A DNA stretch of 64,000 bases from Microbacterium wangchenii (GCF_004564355.1 NZ_CP038266.1:2666001-2730000); one strand, 5' to 3'. Counted from the stretch's first letter, positions 33,509 through 42,399 are shown. The notes: a model not told the origin generated them from the letters alone. Numbers and translations: made by a program.

Positions 33509-34799
33509 CCGCGGGTCCTTCCAGCAGATCCCGCACCAGCTGCAGTCCGCGTCCGTCCAGTTCCGCGATGCGGTCGGAGAACCCCCGGATCCCCGGGGCG
33601 GCCTGGACGACGGCGGCCCATTCCTCGCGCAGCGCGAAGTCGGGGCGCGCCACGAGGCAGTCCGGGTCGGTCGTCCACAGGCGCCCGTCCTGCCACGCCC
33701 GCGCCTCGAGCGACATGCGGCCGCGGAGGCCCTGTGATCCGTCCTCGCCGCCCTCGTGGAACGTGTCCGACGCGATGCGCATCGCGTCGACGAGCCCGAC
33801 GCTCGGCAGCAGCGGCGCCCCGCACCCCAGCAGGTACGCGTCCTCGCCGAGCACCTCCCGCACCAGCTGCAACCCCGCCCGGTATGCCGCGAGAGGCGTC
33901 GCGTCGGGGTCGTACCGCGCGCCGGGAACCGCGCCCGCGAAGAGGAAATCGAGCTTGACGTAGCCGACTCCCCACTCGCGCACGCGCGTGAACACCTCGG
34001 TGAGGTACCCGCGCACACCGGGGTGGGTGAGGTCGAGCCCGACGAGATCATCGCCCCAGTTGTACCCTGCTTCGCCGACGAGCCACTCCGGATGCTGCCG
34101 CGCGACCGCCGAGGCCGCGCCGACGACGAACGGGGCCAGCCACAGGCCCGGCCGCCGTCCGGCGTCGCGGATCCGGGCGACCGCATCCGCCACCGAGCCG
34201 AAGCGCTCGTTCTCCGCGGTCCACTCCCCCGTGCCGCGGCTCCAGCCGTCGTCGATCTGCACGACGTCGACGGGGAGGTCGCGCGCACGCAGGTCGTGGA
34301 GGTTCTCCTGCACGTCGGCGGCGGTGACATCCTCGAAGTACCGGTACCAGCTGCACCACACGCGCGGGGGCTCCCCGCCCGCGCGCGCGCCGGCAGCTCG
34401 GCCCATCCGGTCACCGAAGGCGCGGAGCGCCTCCTCTCCGGGATCGGCGCCGGGTGCCGCCGAGGTCGTCCAGGATGTGACCGCGCCGCTGGCCGACACC
34501 GTCACCCGCCCGTCCCGCCACCGCGCGCGGATGGAGGGGACCTCCGTCGAGGCATCGGTGACGCCGTACGTGCGCACAGGCGAGCCGTCGCCGGGATCCA
34601 CCACGAGCAGTCCCTCGCCCTGCACCGCGTCGTCGGCGAGCGCGACACCCGGCCGGAAGCGCATGAGGTGCTGCCACCGCTCCTGCGGGCGATGGATCTC
34701 CTCGCCCGCGCGGTACCACGTGGTCGGGCTCCAGCTCTGCCATCCCTCCCCATAGACGCGCGCATCAGGTCCGACGGCGACCTCGTCGACGTCGATCAC
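33501..34799 (-). CDS. GH36 alpha-galactosidase-like protein
   Basis: 432 residues. GH36/GH27-clan features are clear: RVWCSWYRYFEDVTAADVQENL, VQIDDGW, GLWLAPFVVGAASAVARQHPEW, the nucleophile in VGYVKLDFLFAGAVPGARY and the acid/base in MRIASDTF. The N-terminal EGWQSWSPTTWY is typical of GH36, but the usual large beta-sandwich domain is missing, so it is short for the family (often 550-750). It would remove alpha-galactosyl (or similar alpha-linked) residues. GTG 34799 overlaps the previous stop by 4 bp (GTGA). No signal peptide: it acts in the cytoplasm after uptake. Confidence 0.87.
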   Translation of the reverse strand: MIDVDEVAVGPDARVYGEGWQSWSPTTWYRAGEEIHRPQERWQHLMRFRPGVALADDAVQGEGLLVVDPGDGSPVRTYGVTDASTEVPSIRARWRDGRVTVSASGAVTSWTTSAAPGADPGEEALRAFGDRMGRAAGARAGGEPPRVWCSWYRYFEDVTAADVQENLHDLRARDLPVDVVQIDDGWSRGTGEWTAENERFGSVADAVARIRDAGRRPGLWLAPFVVGAASAVARQHPEWLVGEAGYNWGDDLVGLDLTHPGVRGYLTEVFTRVREWGVGYVKLDFLFAGAVPGARYDPDATPLAAYRAGLQLVREVLGEDAYLLGCGAPLLPSVGLVDAMRIASDTFHEGGEDGSQGLRGRMSLEARAWQDGRLWTTDPDCLVARPDFALREEWAAVVQAAPGIRGFSDRIAELDGRGLQLVRDLLEGPADA

Positions 34800-35887
34800 C
34801 GGCCCCTCCCGCCTCGCACGGCCGAACGGGTCAGTTCGAGGCCGGCCGGTCGCTCCGGCGTGCCCCCGTTCGCCGCCGATGCTGCAGCGGCCATCCCCAG
34901 CCGCGCCGACACGAGCACGTGGGCGGCGGAGTTCTCCGGTTCCCGGTCCTCGGCCACGGCAGTGAGCAGCTCCCCCATGGCCCCGGCGAACCCGTCCGGA
35001 AACCACTCACCCTCCGCCTCGATCGACACGCGCTCACCGTCGCGCTCGATCTCGACCCAGTCGCTGCCGCGGAGCACGCTGCCGCGGATCGTGCCCGCGG
35101 TGCCGTGGATCCAGAACGGACACCCGCCGGCACCGGTGCGCACATCGCCGACGACGCGGATGGCTGCCGTCGCTCCGGAGGAGACGGCGATGTGGATGCT
35201 CGCCTGCCACGGGTTCTCCGCATCCGCCGGCTGCCCCGGCACGCGTGAGTCGTGGGCGGCGACCGACACGACGCGGGAGCCCTCCAGCCAGCAGCGCGAG
35301 ATGTCGATCCAGTGCGCGAGGTAGTCGTTCACGAGCATGTGCGGCACGTCATCGAACGGGGTGCCCGCCAGCGGCGGCAGTGGCTTGTCGTGCAGGTGGG
35401 TGACGCCGACGACCTCCCCGATCTCGCCGGCCCGCGCGAGCAGCGTCGCCACGCGCCACGGCGGCGCCCAGCGGGCGTTCATGTTGCCGGCCACCCGGAT
35501 GCCGCGGGCCGCGGCGAGCGCGAGCACCTCTGCGAGCCGGTCGGCCTCGTGCGGCTCGAGGACGAGCGGCTTCTGGGCGAGGACGTGCTTGCCGGCCGCC
35601 ACGGCCGCGGCGATGAGGTCCACGCGTCCGTGCGGGCCGGTGGCGATGTCGACGACGGCGACGGCGGGGTCGGCCAGGAGGTCTTCCACCCGATCGTGCA
35701 CGGTGGCGATGCCGAACTGCCCGGCCAGGGTCCGCCCCGACGACGGGGTGCGCGACGCGATCGCGACCACCGGGATCCTCCAGCGCGCGTACGCGGGGAG
35801 GTGGGCGCTGCGCGCGATGGCGCCCGCGCCGATCAGACCGACCCCGGGCGGGTCCGGCGGCACGTGAGGGCGGGAGTCGGGGATCAC
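34796..35887 (-). CDS. Gfo/Idh/MocA-family oxidoreductase
   Basis: 363 residues. The N-terminal Rossmann fold has GLIGAGAIARSAHLPAY, followed by VDIATGPHGRVDLIAAAVAAGKHVLAQKPL, whose lysine in the QKP motif is the usual catalytic residue. A C-terminal alpha/beta domain (GRV...HDKPLPPLAGTPFDD...WIDI) closes the active site. Such enzymes oxidise or reduce sugars, inositols or amino sugars with NAD(P). It overlaps both neighbours by 4 bp, in the middle of the sugar operon, so it probably acts on a product of the two glycoside enzymes. Substrate unknown. Confidence 0.9.
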   Translation of the reverse strand: MIPDSRPHVPPDPPGVGLIGAGAIARSAHLPAYARWRIPVVAIASRTPSSGRTLAGQFGIATVHDRVEDLLADPAVAVVDIATGPHGRVDLIAAAVAAGKHVLAQKPLVLEPHEADRLAEVLALAAARGIRVAGNMNARWAPPWRVATLLARAGEIGEVVGVTHLHDKPLPPLAGTPFDDVPHMLVNDYLAHWIDISRCWLEGSRVVSVAAHDSRVPGQPADAENPWQASIHIAVSSGATAAIRVVGDVRTGAGGCPFWIHGTAGTIRGSVLRGSDWVEIERDGERVSIEAEGEWFPDGFAGAMGELLTAVAEDREPENSAAHVLVSARLGMAAAASAANGGTPERPAGLELTRSAVRGGRGR

Positions 35888-36942
35888 GTCGCCCGCTCCG
35901 GGGCGGCCTCGAATCGGAGGATCGCCTGCAGGATGCCGGGATCGCCCCGGTCCAGGCGCTCGAACACCGTCGCCACCTCGGCCGCCGCCACGACGTCGGT
36001 CACGAGGGCCGCGGCATCCACGCGCCCGGACAGGATCAGGTGCATGACGGTGCGGACGAGACGCGCCTGGTCCCAGCGGCCGCCGAGCCCGACGGGCACG
36101 CCCGCGATCTGGCTGGCCACGAGGCGGACGTGGTTGTGGTGGAACTCCTCTCCCAGACGCAGATGCTCCGCACCGCCCTGGTAGAAGCCCGCCGCCGCCA
36201 CGAGGCCGTCGGCGACGACGGATCGCACCGCCTCGTGCAGGGCGCGGTCCGAGCCGGAGAGCTCGATGGCGCTGTCCGCGCCGCCCGCCGTGCGCTCGCG
36301 GATGACCGCCCCGGCGCCGCGTGGGTCGCGCGCGTCGACCACCACGGCGGCACCGAAGCGCTCGGCCATCGCCAGGCGCGCGGGCTGCGTGTCGGCGGCG
36401 AGCACGGATCCTCCGGCCAGGGTCGCCAGTCGCGTCGCGAGCAGCCCGATCACCCCCTGGCCGAAGATCGCGACGGTCTCACCCAGCCGCACGTCGGCGG
36501 CGAGCACCGCGTTCAATGCGATCGCGCCCACGCGGGCGAACGTGCCGAGGATCGTGTCGGCGCCGGGCGGCAGCACCCGCCCGGCGAGAGCGGAGGCGGG
36601 CAGGACGGCATCGCTGCGGTGCCCCCAGATGCCGTGGACCACGTCGCCGACGACCACGCCGTCCACACCGTCGGCGACCTCCACCACCTCACCCACTTCG
36701 GAGTAGCCCCAGCCCCGCACCGGGTAGGCGACGCTCGGCTCTCCCGGGACGAAGATGCGCCGCGCCGGATCCCACGTCGAGGTGAGGTACGGGTTGGTGC
36801 CGCGGTAGGCGGTCAGCTCGGTGCCGGCGGAGATGCCGGAGTACCACGTCGCCACCCGCACTCCGCCGAGCACGAGCGGCGCGGGGGCGATCTCGACGAG
36901 TTCGACCCTGCCGGGGCCGGCGAATTGGACGATCTGGGGCAC
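35884..36942 (-). CDS. MDR-superfamily (zinc-type) alcohol dehydrogenase
   Basis: 352 residues. The GroES-like N-domain has YSGISAGTELTAYRG where typical zinc alcohol dehydrogenases carry a Cys ligand; this SGISAGTE form is seen in the BchC-like branch. It may therefore not bind catalytic zinc in the standard way. The NAD(P) domain has AIFGQGVIGLLATRLATLAGG. The closing ILSGRVDAAALVTDVV is normal. The gene overlaps the Gfo/Idh gene by 4 bp (ATGA) and belongs to the sugar operon, where it probably oxidises a polyol or sugar released by the glycosidases. Confidence 0.87.
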   Translation of the reverse strand: MPQIVQFAGPGRVELVEIAPAPLVLGGVRVATWYSGISAGTELTAYRGTNPYLTSTWDPARRIFVPGEPSVAYPVRGWGYSEVGEVVEVADGVDGVVVGDVVHGIWGHRSDAVLPASALAGRVLPPGADTILGTFARVGAIALNAVLAADVRLGETVAIFGQGVIGLLATRLATLAGGSVLAADTQPARLAMAERFGAAVVVDARDPRGAGAVIRERTAGGADSAIELSGSDRALHEAVRSVVADGLVAAAGFYQGGAEHLRLGEEFHHNHVRLVASQIAGVPVGLGGRWDQARLVRTVMHLILSGRVDAAALVTDVVAAAEVATVFERLDRGDPGILQAILRFEAAPERAT

Positions 36943-36975
36943 GGAGCTGCGCCTTCCTTCCGGACGGTGGGGCCG

Positions 36976-37896
36976 TCAGCCCTTTTCCGCCCCTGCCGTG
37001 AGCCCGCCCACGAGGAGGCGCTCCGAGGCGAAGAACAGGATGATGATCGGCAGGGTGAGGATGACGGACCCGGCCATCAGCACGGTCGTGGGCACCTCGA
37101 TGCTCCCCGACAGCTGCGACAGACCGAGGGAGACCGTCCACGACTCCCGCCGTTCGACGAGGAACAGCAGCGCGAAGAGGAACTCGTTCCACGCGATCAT
37201 GAAGATGAACAGCCCGTTGGAGACGATGGCCGGCATCGCCAGCGGGATGCTGATCTTCCGCATCGTCTGCAGCCGGGTGCACCCGTCGATCGCCGCGGCC
37301 TCCTCGAGGGAGACGGGGATCGTGGCGAAGTAGTTGCGCAGCGTGTAGATCGACACGGCGACGACCTGCGAGACGTACACGATGAGCAGGCCCACGAGAG
37401 ACCCACGCAGTCCGATCTGCGTGAACACCACGAACAACGGCACGGCCAGCAGGATGCTGGGGAAGAAGTACACCGCCAGGAACAGCGCCGACACCTGCCG
37501 GTGGCCGAAGAAGCGCAGCCGGCTGACCGCGTAGGAGCCGGGAATCGCCACGAGCAGCGACAGCACCACCGTCCCGAGGGCGACCAGGAGCGAATTGCGC
37601 ATGAACTCGATGAAGCCCTGACCGCCGTCCGAGACCGGGGCGAGGATGTCGAGGTACGTGGACAGGTCGAGCTCGTCGAGCGAGATCCACAGTGCACCCG
37701 GCTCCTGCAGCAGGGAATCGAGGGTGCGGAAGCTCAGCAGCACCATGTAGTAGAAGGGGAACACCGCCACGATCAGCAGCAGGACGATCACGACCGGCCG
37801 CACGATCCGCAGGACCGTGTTCTCGATCCGGTCGCGGCCCACTCCGCGACGTGCGTTTCCCGTGCGCGGCGCCGACTCCAGCAGAGACGTGGTCAT
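36976..37896 (-). CDS. Carbohydrate ABC transporter permease (MalG type)
   Basis: 306 residues, six membrane helices. The EAA loop EEAAAIDGCTRLQTMRKISIP is the ATPase-contact motif. N-terminal residues to about 33 are polar. This is the second permease of a CUT1 importer; it overlaps the first permease gene by 4 bp (ATGA). Its stop lies 33 bp before the dehydrogenase start. The operon contains no ATPase, as is common in Actinobacteria where a shared MsiK-type ATPase serves many importers. Confidence 0.92.
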   Translation of the reverse strand: MTTSLLESAPRTGNARRGVGRDRIENTVLRIVRPVVIVLLLIVAVFPFYYMVLLSFRTLDSLLQEPGALWISLDELDLSTYLDILAPVSDGGQGFIEFMRNSLLVALGTVVLSLLVAIPGSYAVSRLRFFGHRQVSALFLAVYFFPSILLAVPLFVVFTQIGLRGSLVGLLIVYVSQVVAVSIYTLRNYFATIPVSLEEAAAIDGCTRLQTMRKISIPLAMPAIVSNGLFIFMIAWNEFLFALLFLVERRESWTVSLGLSQLSGSIEVPTTVLMAGSVILTLPIIILFFASERLLVGGLTAGAEKG

Positions 37897-38912
37897 GCCT
37901 GCTCCTCCCGCCGGCCGAATAGCCGCAGGTACACCGTCACCAGCACCGCCAGGATGAGCGCGAGGATCAGCGCCTGGGCCGCGGCGGAGCCGATGTCGCC
38001 GCGAGCGGTGAGGTAGTCGAAGACGCGCACCGACACCACCTGCGTGCCGGCGCCGCCACCGGTGAGGAGGTAGATGTCGTCGAAGTTGTTGAACGTCCAG
38101 ATGAACCGCAGCACCGTCAGCACGGCGATGGTGGGGAGCAGCTGCGGCAGCAGGATGTGCCGGAAACGCTGCGTCGGCGTGGCGCCGTCGATGAGTGCTG
38201 CCTCATCCAGCACTCCCGGGACGGCCTGCAGTCGTGCCGTCAGGAAGAGGAAGGCGAAGGGGAACGACCGCCACGCCTCGAAGAGGATGACGGTGATCAG
38301 CGCGATCGGAAGGTCGATCTGCAGGCCGAAGAAGGGCACCGGCAAGGACCGCTGCGACAGGAACGCTACCGGATCCTCCCAGCCCAGCACCGTGCGGCCG
38401 AACCAGTTGACCAGTCCGAACTGGGGGTTCAGCAGCGTCGACCACACGAACGTGGCGGCCACCACGGGCGCCACGTAGGGAAGCAGGAGCGCGGCGCGGA
38501 TGAGCCCCCGGCCGCGGAAGGGCTTGCGCAGGGCGAGGGCTGCGACGAGCCCGACGCCGATCGCCAGGGCCGTGCCGCCGACGGCGTACACCAGCGTCGT
38601 CCACAGCGCCCCGAGGAACCCGGGCGACGTGAGGACGTTGACGAAGTTGTCGAGGGTGTACTGACCGAAGAACCCGGTACCGCGGATGTTGATGAGCCGC
38701 ACCCGCTGGAACGCGAGGGCGACAGCCCACAGGATCGGCAGCACGACCGCGACGCCGACGATGATGACAGTCGGGGAGATGAGCAGGAGCCCTGCCCGGT
38801 TCTCATCCCGCCCCTGACGCGAGCGCCGCGCGCGCACCGTCCCGCGGGGTGCGGCCGGGCCCGAGGCGGGGGCCGGGCCGCTCAGGCCCGTCCCGCCGGC
38901 CAGCTGGGTCAC
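37893..38912 (-). CDS. Carbohydrate ABC transporter permease (MalF type)
   Basis: 339 residues starting at a GTG that overlaps the upstream stop (GTGA). After a polar N-terminal 40 residues there are six helices, with the EAA loop DEAALIDGATPTQRFRHILLPQL. It is the first permease of the CUT1-type importer. Longer upstream reading frames exist but run antisense-like through the binding-protein gene and lack protein character. Confidence 0.9.
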   Translation of the reverse strand: MTQLAGGTGLSGPAPASGPAAPRGTVRARRSRQGRDENRAGLLLISPTVIIVGVAVVLPILWAVALAFQRVRLINIRGTGFFGQYTLDNFVNVLTSPGFLGALWTTLVYAVGGTALAIGVGLVAALALRKPFRGRGLIRAALLLPYVAPVVAATFVWSTLLNPQFGLVNWFGRTVLGWEDPVAFLSQRSLPVPFFGLQIDLPIALITVILFEAWRSFPFAFLFLTARLQAVPGVLDEAALIDGATPTQRFRHILLPQLLPTIAVLTVLRFIWTFNNFDDIYLLTGGGAGTQVVSVRVFDYLTARGDIGSAAAQALILALILAVLVTVYLRLFGRREEQA

Positions 38913-40303
38913 TGGAGCGACTCCGCGATGGAGCGCACCGCCTCCGCGGCCTGCTCGGCGGCGGTGGCCGGGTCGGCGCCCTGGGACACCTCGTTGACGG
39001 CAGTGGCGACGGGGAGCTCCCCCTGCAGCGCACCGAGGAGGTCGCCCTGACCCTGCGTGATGCCCCAGCGGGCGAGGTCCTCGGGGCCGGCGGCGACGGC
39101 CTCGAGCACGTCCGCAGTGTAGAAGTCCGACAGCGGGGCCTTGGTGTCCACACCCGCCGGCAGGGTCGCCCACGCATCCGAGAACACGGTGGGCTCTTCC
39201 GGGGTGCCGGTGCGCACCGGCACCTTGCCCTCGGGGGCGATGGCGATCCAGTCCTCGTATCCGTCGCTCATCATGTACTCGATGAACGACTGAGCATCCT
39301 CGGTGTTGGCCCCGGCCGTGACGGTCCACGAGGTGATTTCGCCGAACTGTGCGGGGGTGTCCGAATCCGGGCCGGCGATGGAGGTCACGACCCCCGTGTT
39401 GGCGGCGAGGAAGGACGGGTCGGCCGCGCACTCCGGGCACGAGGGCTTGGCGTCCTCCCGCAGGCCCGCCAGCTCGTCGAGCACGAAGCTCGACCAGATG
39501 AACATGGCGGCGTCGCCGGCGAAGTAGGTGGCGCGGGTGGTGTCCACGTCCTGCGCACCGGGCACGGAGTAGTCGCTGGTCAGCTCGCCGTAGAAGGCGA
39601 ACGCGTCCACGCACGGGCCCGAGTCCAGCTCGACCTCGCCGTCCTCCGAGACCAGCTCGCACCCGTTGCCCAGCCCGATCTGCTCGAACGTCTGCTCAGT
39701 GAAGGCGTCGCCGGGGGCCGTTGCCCCCACGAAGCCCGCCAGGTCGGGGCTGTCCAGCGTGCGCGCGGCCTCAAGGATCGCGTCGTAGGAGTCCGGCGCA
39801 TCCAGCCCTGCCGCCTCGAACAGGTCGGTGCGGTAGAACAGCATCTGCGTCCAGGACTCGCTGGGAACGGCCAGAAGGTCATCGCCGTCGGAGACGAGTT
39901 CCAGCGCCCGCTCGGAGAAGGTGGCGGAGTCCAGGTCGTCGATGACGGCTCCCACCGCCTCCGGATCGACCAGTTCGTTCGAGGAGAGCGTGCGCACCTG
40001 CGGAAGCGAGATGCCGCCGATGACATCCGGCAGGTCGCCTGCGGCTGCGGCGGAGGTGATCAATTGGCTGAACTGGTCCTCGGCCACCGACACGAGCTCC
40101 ACCTCGACGCCGGACTCCTCGGTGAACGCATCGACGATCGCCTGGGTGGCAGCGACCCGGTCGGGCAGATCCTCCTGCAGCCAGAAGGTCAACCCGTCCC
40201 CGCCGCCTCCCCCGCCGCCGTCGCCGGAACTGGTGCAGCCGGAGAGCACGAGCGCCGCCGTCCCCATCACCGCCAAGCCCACTGCCGTTGCACGTCGAGC
40301 CAT
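38909..40303 (-). CDS. Extracellular sugar-binding lipoprotein
   Basis: 464 residues. A lipoprotein signal peptide with lipobox LSGC at about residues 20-23 is followed by a Gly-rich linker and a CUT1 solute-binding fold (DGLTFWLQEDLPDRVAATQAIVDAF, AAAGDLPDVIGG, ARTLDSPDLAGFVG, WGITQGQGDLLGALQGELP). Four additional cysteines (e.g., PSCPECAAD and GNGCELV) may form disulfides in the mature protein. First gene of the sugar operon. GAGGAGG precedes the ATG, and the promoter lies about 50 bp upstream. Confidence 0.92.
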   Translation of the reverse strand: MARRATAVGLAVMGTAALVLSGCTSSGDGGGGGGGDGLTFWLQEDLPDRVAATQAIVDAFTEESGVEVELVSVAEDQFSQLITSAAAAGDLPDVIGGISLPQVRTLSSNELVDPEAVGAVIDDLDSATFSERALELVSDGDDLLAVPSESWTQMLFYRTDLFEAAGLDAPDSYDAILEAARTLDSPDLAGFVGATAPGDAFTEQTFEQIGLGNGCELVSEDGEVELDSGPCVDAFAFYGELTSDYSVPGAQDVDTTRATYFAGDAAMFIWSSFVLDELAGLREDAKPSCPECAADPSFLAANTGVVTSIAGPDSDTPAQFGEITSWTVTAGANTEDAQSFIEYMMSDGYEDWIAIAPEGKVPVRTGTPEEPTVFSDAWATLPAGVDTKAPLSDFYTADVLEAVAAGPEDLARWGITQGQGDLLGALQGELPVATAVNEVSQGADPATAAEQAAEAVRSIAESLQ

Positions 40304-40346
40304 GATGCGCCTCCTCGCGCCATCGAACGGGATGTCGGCCTGCCGA

Positions 40347-40393
40347 CATATGCCTAGAAGCTAGACATTATTGGCGTAGCTGTCAAGCATATG
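40347..40393. promoter_or_regulatory. Inverted repeat CATATGC/GCATATG flanking the operon promoter
   Basis: Perfect 7-bp arms (40347-40353 and 40387-40393) bracket the reverse promoter with a 33-bp spacer. In a GC-rich genome these AT-rich arms stand out and are candidates for the ROK regulator. The right arm contains an ATG that is in frame with the ROK gene. Confidence 0.5.
40358..40386 (-). promoter_or_regulatory. Promoter of the sugar operon
   Basis: On the reverse strand TTGACA (40386-40381), a 17-bp spacer, then TAGCTT (40363-40358). The -35 is a perfect match. The start site would be near 40351, giving a leader of about 48 nt with GAGGAGG before the binding-protein ATG. Confidence 0.75.
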
Positions 40394-40420
40394 ATCGAGA
40401 CGTCGAACGAGGGGGTCACG

Positions 40421-41569
40421 ATGTCCGGTCCGGGCGATGTGCTGGAACTGATCCGCACGGGGCGCGCGCTCACGCGGGGCGACGTCCTGGAGATCACGGG
40501 CCTGTCGCGGATGACGGTGTCCACGCGCATCGACGCCCTGCTGGAAGCCGGGCTCATCGTGGAGAACGGCACCGAGCGTCCCGCCTCGGGCCGTCCCTCA
40601 CGGCTGCTGGAGTTCAACTCCGCGCGGGCCACCGTGCTCACCGCCGCGGTCGACACGACCCACACCATGGTCGCCCTGACCGATCTGGCCGGACGTCTTC
40701 TCGCCGAGGAGCGCATCGAGGTCGCCGTCGCCGACGGCCCGGACCGGACCCTCGACGAGATCGCCGCCACCGCGCGTCGGGTCCTCGTCGCGGCGGAGAC
40801 TCCGCTGGAGCGCGTCGCGGCGATCGGCATCAGCATCCCCGGGCCCGTCGACCCCGACACCGGGCGCCCCAGTCAGCCGCCCATCATGCCGGGGTGGGAC
40901 GCGTATCCGATCCCCGATCACCTGCGCGATGCCCTGGGTATCCCCGTCCTCGTCGCCAACGACGCCGATGCCGCCGCCCTCGGCGAGCAGCGCGCCGCAC
41001 ATGCCGATTCACGCGCGCTGTGCTTCATCAAAGTCTCCTCCGGCATCGGCGCGGGCATCGTCATCGGGGGGCGGGTCTACCAGGGCACCGACGGCGGCGC
41101 CGGAGACATCGGCCACGTCAAGCTCGCCGGGCACGACGACGAGGTGTGCCAGTGCGGGGCGCACGGCTGCCTGGCGGCCGTGGCCTCCGGACGCGCCGTG
41201 GCGCGGGCCCTCTCGGCGATCGGCAAGAACGCCGAGTCCGGCTCCGACGTCGGGGCGTACCTCGCGGCGGGCGACCCGGATGCGGCTGCCCTCACCCGGG
41301 CGGCGGGCCGCGTGATCGGCGAGGTCGTGGCCACCCTGGTGTCGGTGCTGAACCCGGGAGAGGTCGTGCTGGGCGGGATGCTCGCATCCGCCCCTCTCCT
41401 GGCCGGCGTGCGCGAGACGCTGTACCCCCGCTCCCTGCCGCGCGCGACGCGCCACCTCACGGTCAGCCAGTCCACGCTGGGAGAGCATGCCGGGATCGTC
41501 GGCTTGGCCACCCTCGTGGTGGAGCGGGAGTACTCCGCCGTCGCCGTCAACGCCGCCCTCAGCAGCTGA
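40421..41569 (+). CDS. ROK-family transcriptional regulator
   Basis: 382 residues. The N-terminal winged helix (about 1-60: DVLELIRTGRALTRGDVLEITGLSRMTVSTRIDALL) precedes a ROK domain. The sugar kinase-like ATP fold contains AIGISIPGPVD, VANDADAAALGEQ and the zinc cluster CQCGAHGCLAAVASG (CxCGxxGC). Such proteins repress sugar operons and are released by a sugar ligand. ATG 40421 has GAGGGGG six bases upstream and matches the helix start; ATG 40391 is the alternative. It is divergent from the sugar operon and is its likely regulator. Confidence 0.9.
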   Translation: MSGPGDVLELIRTGRALTRGDVLEITGLSRMTVSTRIDALLEAGLIVENGTERPASGRPSRLLEFNSARATVLTAAVDTTHTMVALTDLAGRLLAEERIEVAVADGPDRTLDEIAATARRVLVAAETPLERVAAIGISIPGPVDPDTGRPSQPPIMPGWDAYPIPDHLRDALGIPVLVANDADAAALGEQRAAHADSRALCFIKVSSGIGAGIVIGGRVYQGTDGGAGDIGHVKLAGHDDEVCQCGAHGCLAAVASGRAVARALSAIGKNAESGSDVGAYLAAGDPDAAALTRAAGRVIGEVVATLVSVLNPGEVVLGGMLASAPLLAGVRETLYPRSLPRATRHLTVSQSTLGEHAGIVGLATLVVEREYSAVAVNAALSS

Positions 41570-41605
41570 GAGCGACCCGCGATCAGGCCGGATTTCCCGG
41601 ATTCC

Positions 41606-41622
41606 GGGCCCTGTACGGGCCC
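41606..41622 (+). terminator. Possible terminator of the ROK gene
   Basis: GGGCCC-N5-GGGCCC can form a short, very GC-rich hairpin 37 bp after the ROK stop, followed by ATTTCCCGCTTT. The stem is short, so this is uncertain. Confidence 0.35.
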
Positions 41623-41671
41623 ATTTCCCGCTTTCGCGCAGGGCATCCAGGCGCGCGAAGGGTTTGGTCAC

Positions 41672-41683
41672 GATAATGAGGGC
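41672..41683 (+). promoter_or_regulatory. -10 box of leaderless response-regulator promoter
   Basis: GATAAT at 41672-41677 is followed by six bases and then ATG 41684. No ribosome binding site fits, so the mRNA is probably leaderless. Confidence 0.55.
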
Positions 41684-42376
41684 ATGACCGCACCGCGCAT
41701 CCTCGTCGTGGACGACGAACCGAACATCCGGGATCTGCTCGTCACGAGCCTCCGATTCGCCGGATTCCAGGTCCGCGCCGTCTCCAACGGCGCGCAGACC
41801 ATCTCCGCCGTCCTCGAGGAGGAGCCCGATCTCATCGTGCTGGATGTGATGCTGCCCGATATGAACGGGTTCAGCGTCACCAAGCGCCTGCGGGGCGCCG
41901 GCTACACGGCACCGATCCTCTTCCTCACCGCCAAGGACGAGACCGAAGACAAGATCACCGGGCTCAACGCCGGCGGCGACGACTATGTCACCAAGCCCTT
42001 CAGCCTGGACGAGATCGTCGCGCGCATCCAGGCGATCCTGCGCCGCACGATGCAGACCGACGAGGAGTCGATCATCCGCGCGGGCGAGCTCACGATGGAT
42101 CAGGACACCCACGACGTCACGGTCGGGGACGTCTCGATCGACCTGAGCCCCACGGAGTTCAAACTGCTGCGCTACCTCATGCTCAACCCGAACCGGGTGC
42201 TGTCCAAGGCGCAGATCCTCGATCACGTGTGGGAGTACGACTTCAACGGCGACGCGGGCATCGTGGAGAGCTACATCTCCTACCTCCGCCGCAAGATCGA
42301 TCCGCACTCCTCCGAGCCGCTCATCCAGACCAAGCGCGGCTTCGGCTACATGCTCAAGGCCGGCAAGACCGCCTGA
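41684..42376 (+). CDS. OmpR-family response regulator
   Basis: 230 residues. The receiver domain has VVDDE near residues 9-13, the phosphoacceptor Asp in LIVLDVMLPDMNG (about 54), LTAKDE and a KPF lysine (about 105). The C-terminal winged helix has LSPTEFKLLRYLMLNPNRVLSK and GIVESYISYLRRKID. The gene is followed by its sensor kinase, with the reading frames nearly touching. It resembles TrcR/MprA-type regulators of Actinobacteria. Regulated genes are not visible. Confidence 0.94.
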   Translation: MTAPRILVVDDEPNIRDLLVTSLRFAGFQVRAVSNGAQTISAVLEEEPDLIVLDVMLPDMNGFSVTKRLRGAGYTAPILFLTAKDETEDKITGLNAGGDDYVTKPFSLDEIVARIQAILRRTMQTDEESIIRAGELTMDQDTHDVTVGDVSIDLSPTEFKLLRYLMLNPNRVLSKAQILDHVWEYDFNGDAGIVESYISYLRRKIDPHSSEPLIQTKRGFGYMLKAGKTA

Positions 42377-42399
42377 GCGGCCCGACGGAAGAAGACCTC

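Noticed and set aside
33509..34414. An upstream extension of the GH13 phosphorylase frame (to 867 residues)
   Set aside because: The extra part overlaps the alpha-galactosidase in another frame and has the Arg/Ser/Ala-rich look of a shadow; the family start is at 33508.
38913..39662. An upstream extension of the MalF-type permease frame
   Set aside because: It overlaps the binding-protein gene in a different frame and lacks protein-like composition; GTG 38912 overlaps the previous stop.
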